A stretch of 49,398 bases of DNA, taken from contig CANOLA010000012.1 in assembly GCA_947566705.1 (NCBI GenBank), positions 1 to 49,398 of the forward strand. Reading direction: 5' to 3'. Source of the DNA: an uncultured Lachnospiraceae bacterium. GTDB taxonomy: Bacteria; Bacillota; Clostridia; Lachnospirales; Lachnospiraceae. How positions within the stretch are numbered: the first letter of the stretch is position 1; each line of letters opens with the position of its first letter. This document shows, piece after piece, positions 17,576 to 26,470 of the stretch. Position numbers and translations under genes: made by a program. A model generated the notes under the pieces. The model did not search any database, was not told the DNA's origin, and worked only from the letters and a program-made list of their open reading frames with translations.

Positions 17576-20233
17576 TTATCCAACCATCTTCTGCAGTGCA
17601 ACTGCCGCTTCTGCAACTGCATCCGGTATTCCTGCCGGATTTTTTCCTCCGGCCTGTGCCATGTTCGGACGTCCGCCGCCGCCTCCGCCGACTTTTCCGG
17701 CAATCGCCTTTATCAGGTTTCCGGCATGCGCGCCCTGTTTTATGGCACCATCCGTAGCCATCGCAATCAGGTTTACTTTTCCGTCGCAGTCGGAAGCAAT
17801 CACTACGACTCCCTCTCCCAGTTTTTCCTTCATCTGGTCGCCAAGCTCACGCAGACCGTTCATGTCCACACCTGAAACACTTGTGGCAAGCAGCTTTACT
17901 CCCCCGATTTCCTGAATTTGGTCCATGACATCCCCAAGTGCATCCTTTGCCGCTTTGCTCTTTAAGGATTCATTTTCGCTCTGCAGCGCTTTTACCTCCG
18001 CCATCAGCTTTTCCAGACGGTCTGTCAGGTTTGCAGGAGTTGCCTTTACGATCTTTGCCGCCTGGTTTAACTCCTCTTCCATCTTTGCATAATATGCCAG
18101 AACATTATCAGCAGTCAGCGCTTCAATCCTTCGTGTGCCTGCTGCAACCCCGCTTTCGGAAATAATCTTAAAAGCAGAAATGTCTGATGTATTTTTTACA
18201 TGTGTGCCGCCGCAGAATTCCTTTGAAAAATCACCCATGGAAACGACACGGACAGTTTCGCCGTATTTTTCACCAAAGAGTGCCATTGCTCCTGTTTTTT
18301 TCGCCTCATCTACCGTCATGACTTCCGTAACAACAGGTATACCTTCTGCAATTTTATCATTTACCATCTGCTCCACTTTGGCCAGTTCCTCTTCCGTCAT
18401 GGCTGAAAAATGGCTGAAATCAAATCTGGTACGTTCCGCGTCCTGGTAGGAGCCTGCCTGCTCCACATGGGTACCAAGCACTTCGCGTAACGCTTTCTGT
18501 AACAGGTGGGTTGCTGAATGGTTTTTGCAGGTCTGGCTGCGCAGCTTTTCATCAACTGAAAGTGTTACCGTATCGCCGACACGCAGCATACCGTTTTCCA
18601 TATAACCGATGTGGCCGTATTTTCCGCCGACCAGTTTTACGGTATCCTCAACAATAAATCTGCCGTCTGCAGTTTCAATTACGCCCTTATCTCCCTGCTG
18701 TCCGCCCATGGTGGCATAGAATGGGGTTTTATTAACTACAATCGTGCCGTTTTCCCCTTCTGCAATGGTATCGGAAAGCTCTTCCACTGCAATCAGTGAT
18801 ATCTGTGCCGTATCCGTGAGCCTGTCATAGCCCGTAAATTCTGTGGTAATGGACGCATCCGCCTGTTCAAACACAGACGCATCCGCACCCATGTAATTGG
18901 TTACTTTTCTGGCATTGCGGGCGCGTGTCCTCTGCTCCTGCATGCAGGCTTCAAACCCGGCGTCATCATAAGTAAATCCTTTTTCATCCAGAATCTCGGC
19001 AGTTAAATCCACCGGAAATCCATAAGTGTCATAAAGCTTAAAGGTATTCTCACCGGAAAGCCCCTTTTTACCGTTTTTCTCCATTTCAGCCATCATGTCT
19101 GAAAGGATACTAAGCCCCTGGTCAATTGTTTTATGAAAACTCTTTTCCTCCTCTGTCAGAATCTTAAAGATATAATCCTTTTTCTCCTCCAGCTCCTGAT
19201 AACCGTCTTTGCTCTCATTTATAACAGTTTCAGAAAGCTTTGCCAGAAACAGGCCGTCAATCCCCAGAATCCTGCCGTGTCTTGCTGCACGGCGGATCAG
19301 GCGGCGAAGTACATAACCTCTTCCCTCGTTGGAAGGACGCACGCCGTCCGATACCAGAAACGTAGAAGAACGGATATGATCCGTAATCAGGCGGATGGAA
19401 ACATCATCCATTGCATCCGTCTGGTAAGTTTTTCCTGACATCTCGCAGATTTTATCACGAATTGCCTTCATGGTATCAATGTCAAAGACAGAATCCACAT
19501 CCTGCATCACAACTGCAAGACGCTCAAGTCCCATTCCGGTATCTATATTTTTCTGGGAAAGCTCTGTGTAACCGCCCTTACCGTCTCCTTCAAACTGGGT
19601 AAATACGTTGTTCCAGACTTCCATGAAGCGGTCGCAGTCACAGCCCACCTTGCAGTCCGGACTGCCGCATCCGTATTTTTCCCCTCTGTCATAGTAGATT
19701 TCGGAACACGGCCCGCACGGTCCTGCGCCATGCTCCCAGAAATTATCGCATGCGCCGGTTTCCGGGTCGCGGTAAAAACGCGTAATCTTTTCTTCCGGTA
19801 CGCCGACTTCCTTTGTCCAGATTTCAAACGCTTCATCATCCTCCCCGTAAATGGAAGGATAAAGCCTGTCCTTTTCCAGTCCCAGCACATCGGTCAGAAA
19901 CTCCCATGACCATGCGATTGCCTCATGCTTAAAGTAATCCCCGAAAGAAAAGTTTCCAAGCATCTCAAAAAATGTCAGATGGCGCGCGGTCTTTCCGACA
20001 TTTTCAATGTCCCCGGTACGCACGCACTTCTGGCATGTTGTCACACGCTTCTTTGGCGGAATCTCCTGTCCTGTAAAATATGGCTTGAGCGGCGCCATTC
20101 CCGCATTAATTAGTAATAAACTGTTGTCATTGTGCGGCACTAATGAAAAACTTTTCATGACAAGATGGTCCTTGCTCTTAAAAAAGTCCAAATACATCCG
20201 GCGCAGCTCATTGACGCCATAGTTCTTTTTCAT
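17576..20233 (-). CDS. alaS: alanyl-tRNA synthetase
   Basis: An 885-residue class II synthetase that charges tRNA-Ala in the cytosol. The catalytic core (about 1-360) contains the class II motif 3 GRGYVLRRLIRR near 304. The editing domain carries the zinc ligands HSATH (572-576) and CGGTH (674-678), which remove mischarged serine or glycine. A C-terminal DHHA1 domain contains the glycine-rich GGGGGGRPNMAQAGG near 850. Length is normal for bacteria. GGAGG lies 9 bases before the ATG. It follows a 50-residue membrane protein gene by 18 bases and shares its promoter. The leader is too short for a T-box, so control by tRNA-Ala through that mechanism is not supported. Confidence 0.98.
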   Translation of the reverse strand: MKKNYGVNELRRMYLDFFKSKDHLVMKSFSLVPHNDNSLLLINAGMAPLKPYFTGQEIPPKKRVTTCQKCVRTGDIENVGKTARHLTFFEMLGNFSFGDYFKHEAIAWSWEFLTDVLGLEKDRLYPSIYGEDDEAFEIWTKEVGVPEEKITRFYRDPETGACDNFWEHGAGPCGPCSEIYYDRGEKYGCGSPDCKVGCDCDRFMEVWNNVFTQFEGDGKGGYTELSQKNIDTGMGLERLAVVMQDVDSVFDIDTMKAIRDKICEMSGKTYQTDAMDDVSIRLITDHIRSSTFLVSDGVRPSNEGRGYVLRRLIRRAARHGRILGIDGLFLAKLSETVINESKDGYQELEEKKDYIFKILTEEEKSFHKTIDQGLSILSDMMAEMEKNGKKGLSGENTFKLYDTYGFPVDLTAEILDEKGFTYDDAGFEACMQEQRTRARNARKVTNYMGADASVFEQADASITTEFTGYDRLTDTAQISLIAVEELSDTIAEGENGTIVVNKTPFYATMGGQQGDKGVIETADGRFIVEDTVKLVGGKYGHIGYMENGMLRVGDTVTLSVDEKLRSQTCKNHSATHLLQKALREVLGTHVEQAGSYQDAERTRFDFSHFSAMTEEELAKVEQMVNDKIAEGIPVVTEVMTVDEAKKTGAMALFGEKYGETVRVVSMGDFSKEFCGGTHVKNTSDISAFKIISESGVAAGTRRIEALTADNVLAYYAKMEEELNQAAKIVKATPANLTDRLEKLMAEVKALQSENESLKSKAAKDALGDVMDQIQEIGGVKLLATSVSGVDMNGLRELGDQMKEKLGEGVVVIASDCDGKVNLIAMATDGAIKQGAHAGNLIKAIAGKVGGGGGGRPNMAQAGGKNPAGIPDAVAEAAVALQKMVG

Positions 20234-20251
20234 TACGAAATTCCTCCAAAC

Positions 20252-20404
20252 TTATTCTTCTGTTGTTTCCGCCGGCTGTTCTGCCGCCAGCTTTGCATCC
20301 TTGTTTTTGCGGAGCCTGATTCCGAAAAAAATCCCAAGTCCTGCAACAGCTGCCAGTACTGCCAATTCAACTAAATACTTTAAAAGCACTGCTAAAAAGT
20401 TCAT
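20252..20404 (-). CDS. small single-pass membrane protein upstream of alaS
   Basis: A 50-residue protein. The N-terminal 30 residues form one hydrophobic helix (MNFLAVLLKYLVELAVLAAV, continuing with Gly and Phe to about residue 28), followed by a basic RLRKNKDAK patch and an acidic tail ending TTEE. By the positive-inside rule the tail faces the cytoplasm. A perfect AGGAGG lies 7 bases upstream of the ATG, and a consensus promoter lies before that, so I consider it a real gene although short. It is the first gene of the alaS transcript. I cannot assign a function. Confidence 0.75.
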   Translation of the reverse strand: MNFLAVLLKYLVELAVLAAVAGLGIFFGIRLRKNKDAKLAAEQPAETTEE

Positions 20405-20450
20405 ATCATATCCTCCTGATTCCATAATCTGTAATTTTCACCTGGTTATT

Positions 20451-20479
20451 ATTATAACTGAACCGGAATATAAATTCAA
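20451..20479 (-). promoter_or_regulatory. promoter of the small protein-alaS operon
   Basis: -35 TTGAAT (20474-20479), 17-base spacer, -10 TATAAT (20451-20456). Predicted start about 20444, giving a 40-base leader. Confidence 0.8.
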
Positions 20480-20496
20480 TCCCCTGTGGTTATACA

Positions 20497-21252
20497 CTAA
20501 TCCTCCCCGAAAAAGAACACCTGGTTTTCCCGCACTGTCTCCATCACCCTCTTAGCCATTCCGGAATTTGTGATTTTCTTTTTATACTCTGCAATGGAGG
20601 AATAATCCTGCCACATATGCATTGGAAATACGTATTCTGCATCGGTATTCTTCAGGAAAAAGTCAATCGCCAGGAAACGGTTTGGTCCAAGCCTTGGATC
20701 TAAAGGGACAAAGGCAAGGTTTATCGGCTTGTCCGAAAGCTTCCTGATTTCATGCCGGTAAGTTCTCTGTTGGTTTCCGTTTACCAGGTCGCCCGCCCCC
20801 TCCCACTTCCAGTCATTTAAATCACCGGCATGAAACAGGCTGATACCGTTTAATGACACATAATATGCCACTCCTGCGTCTGTGGAACGTAAGGTCTGTA
20901 TATGCAGCCCGTCAACTTCATATGTGCTGCCTGCAGATACAAATGTCACCTTTTTCCTGACAGCAGGGTCAATCCCGTGTTTTTCCAGAAAACGCGGACT
21001 GATGCGGATATCCCTTGACAGTATATAATGAATATTTGGATAACGGTCCGCCCAGCGCAGAATATCCATATCATAATGGTCCCGGTGGCTGTGGCTGGCA
21101 AACATATATATGTTTGTCTCCGGTGCATAGGTGGGAATTTTTCCGGTAAATGTATAGCCGTCCACATGGCTGCCGTCGAAATAATCAAATATTAATACAT
21201 TTTCGTCCACTTCCACAAGAAAACAGCTGTGGTGAATAAATATTACCTGCAT
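20497..21252 (-). CDS. MBL-fold metallo-hydrolase
   Basis: A 251-residue cytosolic metallo-beta-lactamase-fold protein. The metal-binding motif HSHRDHYD (about residue 54) is the HxHxDH signature; a second His is in HAGDLNDW (about 141), and a late His is in VFPMHMW (about 217). The start IFIHHSCFLVE resembles the UlaG/YycJ-like branch that begins with a buried beta strand. Substrate is unknown. The ATG overlaps the 3' end of the purine nucleoside phosphorylase gene by 10 bases, so the two are translationally coupled; a role in nucleotide or sugar-phosphate salvage is possible but is inferred from position only. Confidence 0.85.
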   Translation of the reverse strand: MQVIFIHHSCFLVEVDENVLIFDYFDGSHVDGYTFTGKIPTYAPETNIYMFASHSHRDHYDMDILRWADRYPNIHYILSRDIRISPRFLEKHGIDPAVRKKVTFVSAGSTYEVDGLHIQTLRSTDAGVAYYVSLNGISLFHAGDLNDWKWEGAGDLVNGNQQRTYRHEIRKLSDKPINLAFVPLDPRLGPNRFLAIDFFLKNTDAEYVFPMHMWQDYSSIAEYKKKITNSGMAKRVMETVRENQVFFFGED

Positions 21253-22079
21253 GCTTTAGAAATCTCCTTTATAATGTCTGTCACCAGCGTCTGGAATTTC
21301 GGTGCGGCAGCATCCGCCGCCTTTTTGACTTCCTCATGGGACAGCGGACTTGCGGATATTCCGCACGCCGGATTGGAAATGCAGGAAATTCCGATAATTT
21401 TCATTCCCATGTGGTTTGCCGCAACAGCCTCACATGCTGTACTCATTCCAACGGCATCTGCCCCCAGAAGACGTGCCATGGCAACCTCCTGGGGGGATTC
21501 ATATGCAGGTCCCGTAAACTGTAAATAGGTTCCCTGCTTTAAATCAATATCAAGTTCCGCCGCACATTTTTTTGCAATGCGGATATAATCCCTGTTGTAA
21601 ATTTCGCTCATATCAGGGAAACGGACACCAAGCTCTTCAATATTTTCCCCTCTTAAGGGAGACGGTACAAAGCTTGCAATCTGCCCGGTAATCAGCATAA
21701 AATCCCCTGCTTTCATACCTTGCTGCACACCGCCTGCCGCATTGGTAAGAAAAAGCGTTTCTGCTCCCAGAAGCTTCATCAGCCGTATGGGAAGCACCAC
21801 ATCGCTCATCGGATAGCCCTCATAATAATGTACGCGTCCCTGCATACATACCACCGGTACATGCTCCACATATCCGAAAATAAATTTTCCTGCATGGCCG
21901 GAAACGGTGGATACCGGAAATCCTTCAATATCATGATAGTCAATCACAGTTTCCACACGGATTTTTTTGGCATAGTCCCCAAGACCGGAACCGAGCACAA
22001 GTGCGACCTCCGGTTTGAAATCTGTCTGTTTTTTTACGCTTTCGTAACACTGCATCAGTTTTTTATATACTTCCCCCAT
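21243..22079 (-). CDS. purine nucleoside phosphorylase
   Basis: About 278 residues, of the trimeric PNP family. It splits purine nucleosides with phosphate to base and ribose-1-phosphate in salvage. Visible signatures: phosphate-site ALVLGSGLGDY, VSGHAGKF, the family motif region MQGRVHYYEGY, TNAAGGV for the base site, and AVGMSTACEAVAANHMGM, where Met and Glu-Ala bind ribose and purine. The length is typical. I start at MGEVYKKL (22079) because AGGGAGAGG lies upstream; the in-frame ATG at 22124 lies within a leader hairpin. It heads an operon with the MBL-fold hydrolase. Confidence 0.93.
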   Translation of the reverse strand: MGEVYKKLMQCYESVKKQTDFKPEVALVLGSGLGDYAKKIRVETVIDYHDIEGFPVSTVSGHAGKFIFGYVEHVPVVCMQGRVHYYEGYPMSDVVLPIRLMKLLGAETLFLTNAAGGVQQGMKAGDFMLITGQIASFVPSPLRGENIEELGVRFPDMSEIYNRDYIRIAKKCAAELDIDLKQGTYLQFTGPAYESPQEVAMARLLGADAVGMSTACEAVAANHMGMKIIGISCISNPACGISASPLSHEEVKKAADAAAPKFQTLVTDIIKEISKACR

Positions 22080-22101
22080 ACTGTCCTCTCCCTTTTTATG
22101 T

Positions 22102-22125
22102 AATGCCCTGCTTTCCAAGGGCATT
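22102..22125 (-). promoter_or_regulatory. hairpin in the PNP gene leader
   Basis: Perfect 7-bp arms AATGCCC and GGGCATT with a 10-base loop, 22 bases before the start codon and within the predicted 5' leader. There is no T-run. It is too small for a purine riboswitch. A further short dyad (TGATAG/CTATCA, 22131-22145) overlaps the predicted transcript start. Confidence 0.45.
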
Positions 22126-22147
22126 GCATCTGATAGAATCTATCACT

Positions 22148-22176
22148 ATTCTAGCACTACAGGCAGGGGCTTTCAA
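22148..22176 (-). promoter_or_regulatory. promoter of the PNP-MBL operon
   Basis: -35 TTGAAA (22171-22176), 17-base spacer, -10 TAGAAT (22148-22153). Predicted start near 22141. Confidence 0.8.
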
Positions 22177-22249
22177 CGGGAAAAAATAATCAGATTGATA
22201 TAGGCATGGAGTACTATTGCGGTTATAAATTATCTAAGAGCAAACCACC

Positions 22250-25200
22250 TTAATCTTCTTTGCATACCCGTCCCTTCTTCTTCCGTAACAAGATAATCAC
22301 AATAATCGTCATAAGAATGATAATTGCCAGCCATACAAAGTAACAAATACCCAGGAATGTCGGGCAGATATGGCAGAGTCTGCATTTTGACCCGTCATCT
22401 GCTTTTGTTTTCTCCGCTTCCGCATACGCAATCGCATAGCTTGAAAACCTATCCGTACTGACTGTGATGGTGCCCGGCTCATTGTCCATATCATCCATAA
22501 AGGTATGTTCGCCGTCATGCGCCCGGATGATATAATATGTCCTGCCTTCTTCCTGCAATTTCTCAGGAATGCCAATGATGATTTCTATCGGTTCTTCTGT
22601 TGTGGTAATGGCGTTCCAGTCGCCCTCCCCAATTTTAATAAACATGGAGATGTCAACGTACGTACCAAACGTCAGTCCCAGAACTTCCTTTTGATATTCC
22701 TCCATACCGTCCGCAATTACCTTTTTATCCTGCTCCGGCATCTGATTGGTAATATCTTTGACGTCAATCCGGATTTCTATTGTTTCGCCATTATTTACAA
22801 GCTCCAACTGCTCCGGTGTCAAAACTGTATTTGCTACTGCAACTGTATCCTCTACTCCTGCCGTATAGTCCTGCTCTGCACAGACTACCGTCACAATAAC
22901 CGCGCCTTCCCCTAATTCAAGGACTGTGCTTGTATCCATCATTCCTTTTGCATTTCCTGTTGCAACAGCCTCGCCTGATACAACAATATTTCCATCATCT
23001 ATGGCTGCCGGGACAGTCTGTCCTTTGCCGCCGTTCGGCAGCTGCTCTGTCTCTGTTTCAGACGGTTTCTCTGACTCCTCCGGTGTTTTGGTACTTTCCG
23101 GCTCCTGCCTGTCCTCCGGCTGATTATTCTGCGTGTCAGTCGGCCGGTTATTCTGCGCGTCAGTCGGCTGTGGCTGTTCCGGCGGATTGGTTGAGCTTGA
23201 CTGCTGCGACTGTGACGGCTGCGGTGTCGGTTTCGACTCTGGCTGTGATTCCGGCTTCGGTTTTGGCTGTGTCGGTTTCGGCTGTGGCGTCGGTTTTGGC
23301 TGCGGCTCCGGTTCCGGATCGTCCCCATTGTCTCCGCCGTCCGGTGGGTTTAATGAACCTCCGCCAGACGGGCCGGATGAGCCTCCAGTCGGTTTCTTCT
23401 CAACCCCCTCCACCATCACTGTCAGGTTTTCCCTGATGTCCGTAATGGTATAGGTTTTCTCCGCCGTCAGTTCTACCTTCTCATCATTTACTTTGACTGT
23501 AAAACTGCCGGTCGTCTGGTAGCCGTTTTCCAGGGCAAAGCAGAAGGTAAAGCTGCCGCCCTCTTTAACCGGACTTGCGCTGCCAGCCTCTGCTGACAAG
23601 ATATAGCCTGTGCCGCCCTGCAGGGTAACGGTGTAAGCCGTGGTGTAAACCGCATACACGGTCATATCCGCAGTGATGTTTGTAAATACAGCAGGAGTTC
23701 CCCGCCCATCGCTGCACCACTCGCCTATATAGATCTGGTCTCCCGCATCTTCCTTAAGCGGTACAGAAGGGATCTCTGTTAAAGTTCCTTCGTAATCTAC
23801 AAGAACCTCCTTATATGTCTCATCGTTTGCAATAAAGGTCACTTTGACCCGGTAAACGCCTATTGCTGCGGGTTCACTATTTTCGCTGACAAAATTGAAG
23901 TCTGTGGCTTTTACACGCACTACATATGTTCCAGGCACAAGCCCAGTAATTTCACCGCTTCCATCTGCCGTTTTGGTCATCCATGTCTTCCCGCCATCGG
24001 TGGAAACCTCATAGGTGACGCCTGCTGTCAGTCCAATCAGCTTTCCGGTCCCGCCCGCTGTGCTTACATCTACACCTGTTGGTGCCGGTTTCTGCGGTCT
24101 TGCCGGAATGGACAGGCTCTGCGCCTGACTGTCGAAAGTCTCGATTTGATTGCCTTTCTTGACAATATTTAGCGTATTTTCAAGCCAGCTTCCTTCAATC
24201 GATATGCAGCCTGCCTGATCTGCCGTGATCTTTGTATCGTTTATGCTGTAGATACCATTCGGTACAAGTCCTGTCAGTTTTTCAGCCCGGTAATCAATCT
24301 CTGCCTCAGGCTGTTTCTCCGGACCTTTGACCTTTACGGTCACACGCTCCTTAGTCTTATTCCCCGCGTTGTCAGAAGCCATGACCATTATCTCCGTAAT
24401 GCCTGCGGGTATCTCTGATGCCGGGATTGTAAAAGTAACCTGTGCCTGTAATGCACTTGTATCAATGGTAACAGGCTTTTCTGTGCCATCCCCGACTTGA
24501 TAGGTTATGGCAGCGATTCCGCCTGTGATTACATTATCCGTATCATCCTTTACTGTTACAATTAATGCAGGCGAAGAGTCATAATATTCTTCAGAAACCT
24601 CCATACCACCCTGCTGTGTCTGCTGCGTATCGGATGGACTGCGGTCAGCACATACCGTGATTTTCGGTGCATGATCCTCCACAATTACGCCGCCCGCATT
24701 TGCTCCGATTGTCACGCCATCCGCAGCATTGCCTACCGCATCCGTATAGGTGATGGCAATGGTTCCCCGGAAATCGGCAGCAAATGTGATTTCTGCCTCG
24801 CCGTCAGAAACCTCCGCTGTATAACTGCTGTCAGAATTTCCGGCTGCATCCTCTGGCGTTAAAGTGTAACTGATCTCGCTTACACCGCTGCCAGTGTCCG
24901 TGACAGGCACATGGACAATCATGCTCGTTCTGCCGATGATCCAGTCCCAGAGATTTGCCGTTTTATTTTCATATGTAATCGTTCCGATCACAGGTTTTGT
25001 CTTATCCAGTTTAAGCGTAAATAAGCTGCTTGCTTCGGATTCATTTCCTGCCGCGTCCACTGCCTTGAACTGATAGGTATGCTCTCCGTCCGAAACGGCA
25101 TAATCATAATTTATGCTGCCTGTGCCGCCAGAAAAACCACTTACTTCATAAGGACTATTGTCAACACTTACCAGCAGCCTGCTCACGCCCACGCTGTCAT

Positions 25201-26224
25201 AAAGCTTTAGCGGAATTGTATCGCATGTATTTGTCCAGCCTTCGGGCAGGGTTTTGCCATTCTGCAAAACCGGTGCGTCGGGCGCTGTTTCATCCTTCCA
25301 GTAAGCATAGAGAGTATGGTCGGACGCGGTCTTAACAATCGTCGTGGTCTTAACCTGAGTTCCCTGCCCGTTTTTTGACGTGTACCATCCTTTAAAGACA
25401 TACCCCGTCTTTTCCGGGGCGGGCAGCGTACCGTAGGCAGCGTCATAGGTCACAGTTGCGCTCTGCGTAGTATTCCCGCTGTCCGCGCCTTGGTAATCAA
25501 AGGTCACCTGATAAGTTCCGGCTGTCCACTTCGCATAAAAAGTCTGTTTCTTAGTTATGGATGCAGAAATTTCCGTCATCGGCGTTCCCGTCAGATTCGC
25601 GTTGTCGCACCACCCTGCAAATGTATACCCCGTTCTGGTCGGCGCGGAAGGCGTCTTAGCCTTTTTATTTTTTAATACAGTCTGCCTACTCTGCGTCAAT
25701 TCGCTGTTTCGGTCATAGAAGGACACAGTATAATAATCCACTCTGGCTGCAGTATTCGCTCCATTAACTGTAACAGTCACTCCGGTGTCGATACCACCGC
25801 TGTAAATTTGGTAGCTGCCGTCTCCCACCGCCGTAAGGTCTGTAAGAAAGCTGGTCCCATTGTCCGCGGTCAGCTTCACACCCGGTGCGCCAGCCCAGAG
25901 CGCGCCATCCTTGTATGTACTTACTGTCACCTTATATTTCGCTGCTTCCCAATGGGCGGTATAGGAACGATTTCCGGTGCTTCCTTTCGAAATGGTAACT
26001 GTCTTATTGGCATTGCCACTCAGACCCGTACCACTCCATCCGGAAAAGATATAACCTGCCCTCGTCGGATTCTTTAAATTTATAGCATTGCTTTCAATCG
26101 TATAATTTGCCGGATTACCGGACACTTCTCCACCAGCCAGCTCATATGTAATTATATAATTAGTCAGCGTCCACTGCGCATAATAGGTCTTGTTCCCGGT
26201 TGCTGTTGCGGAAATACTTGTCAC
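22250..26224 (-). CDS. giant surface adhesin, C-terminal part (separated by a frameshift)
   Basis: About 1324 residues continuing the upstream adhesin in a shifted frame; the first possible start is a GTG at 26224 with no ribosome site, and the frame is open back to about 26360. Domain order: several Listeria-Bacteroides (InlB-type) repeats, each ending in a YAQW/YTAHW/YAKW/YAYW motif; Ig-like domains (around DAAGNESEA and TDAVGNAADG); a further repeat; a Pro/Gln/Lys/Glu-rich wall-spanning stretch; a folded domain; and a final membrane helix followed by RKKKGRVCKED. A small Cys cluster (CRLCHIC) precedes the helix. There is no LPXTG sorting signal, so anchoring is by the membrane helix. It would be secreted and surface-bound only if joined to the upstream part. 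Confidence 0.8.
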   Translation of the reverse strand: MTSISATATGNKTYYAQWTLTNYIITYELAGGEVSGNPANYTIESNAINLKNPTRAGYIFSGWSGTGLSGNANKTVTISKGSTGNRSYTAHWEAAKYKVTVSTYKDGALWAGAPGVKLTADNGTSFLTDLTAVGDGSYQIYSGGIDTGVTVTVNGANTAARVDYYTVSFYDRNSELTQSRQTVLKNKKAKTPSAPTRTGYTFAGWCDNANLTGTPMTEISASITKKQTFYAKWTAGTYQVTFDYQGADSGNTTQSATVTYDAAYGTLPAPEKTGYVFKGWYTSKNGQGTQVKTTTIVKTASDHTLYAYWKDETAPDAPVLQNGKTLPEGWTNTCDTIPLKLYDSVGVSRLLVSVDNSPYEVSGFSGGTGSINYDYAVSDGEHTYQFKAVDAAGNESEASSLFTLKLDKTKPVIGTITYENKTANLWDWIIGRTSMIVHVPVTDTGSGVSEISYTLTPEDAAGNSDSSYTAEVSDGEAEITFAADFRGTIAITYTDAVGNAADGVTIGANAGGVIVEDHAPKITVCADRSPSDTQQTQQGGMEVSEEYYDSSPALIVTVKDDTDNVITGGIAAITYQVGDGTEKPVTIDTSALQAQVTFTIPASEIPAGITEIMVMASDNAGNKTKERVTVKVKGPEKQPEAEIDYRAEKLTGLVPNGIYSINDTKITADQAGCISIEGSWLENTLNIVKKGNQIETFDSQAQSLSIPARPQKPAPTGVDVSTAGGTGKLIGLTAGVTYEVSTDGGKTWMTKTADGSGEITGLVPGTYVVRVKATDFNFVSENSEPAAIGVYRVKVTFIANDETYKEVLVDYEGTLTEIPSVPLKEDAGDQIYIGEWCSDGRGTPAVFTNITADMTVYAVYTTAYTVTLQGGTGYILSAEAGSASPVKEGGSFTFCFALENGYQTTGSFTVKVNDEKVELTAEKTYTITDIRENLTVMVEGVEKKPTGGSSGPSGGGSLNPPDGGDNGDDPEPEPQPKPTPQPKPTQPKPKPESQPESKPTPQPSQSQQSSSTNPPEQPQPTDAQNNRPTDTQNNQPEDRQEPESTKTPEESEKPSETETEQLPNGGKGQTVPAAIDDGNIVVSGEAVATGNAKGMMDTSTVLELGEGAVIVTVVCAEQDYTAGVEDTVAVANTVLTPEQLELVNNGETIEIRIDVKDITNQMPEQDKKVIADGMEEYQKEVLGLTFGTYVDISMFIKIGEGDWNAITTTEEPIEIIIGIPEKLQEEGRTYYIIRAHDGEHTFMDDMDNEPGTITVSTDRFSSYAIAYAEAEKTKADDGSKCRLCHICPTFLGICYFVWLAIIILMTIIVIILLRKKKGRVCKED

Positions 26225-26250
26225 CTTACTTCCCGTAAATCCCGAGTTCT

Positions 26251-26470
26251 CATACCAGCCTCCGAAAGTATAGCCCGTCCTTGTCGGCGCAGGCAGCGTC
26301 AGACCTACACCACTGATATAGCTTGTATAATTACTCTCATTCGCTATCGTTCCGCTGTTTTATACCAGCCTCCAAACGTATAGCCCGTCCTTGTCGGCGT
26401 CGGCAGCGTCAGACCTACACCACTGATATAGCTTGTATAATTACTTTCGTTTGTAATTGTACCGCTGTTT
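26251..26470 (-). repeat. tandem 110-bp duplication at the adhesin frameshift
   Basis: Two copies, 26251-26360 and 26361-26470, differ at about 12 positions. The period, 110, is not a multiple of three, so the reading frame changes between copies. The copies differ in a short homopolymer: AAAAC in one, AAAAAC in the other on the coding strand. Adding one A at about 26357-26360 restores one continuous frame. Each copy encodes half of a Listeria-Bacteroides repeat. Confidence 0.85.

Noticed and set aside
20405-20496. T-box riboswitch controlling alaS
   Set aside because: The leader from the predicted start is only about 40 bases and has no specifier or antiterminator structure.
22080-22124. 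Upstream ATG for the purine nucleoside phosphorylase
   Set aside because: It lies in a leader hairpin without a ribosome site, and family members begin near MGEVYKKL.
22999-23453. Open frames opposite and out of phase in the proline-rich adhesin segment
   Set aside because: They are by-products of the repetitive Pro/Gln/Lys codons; no start signals or plausible protein composition.
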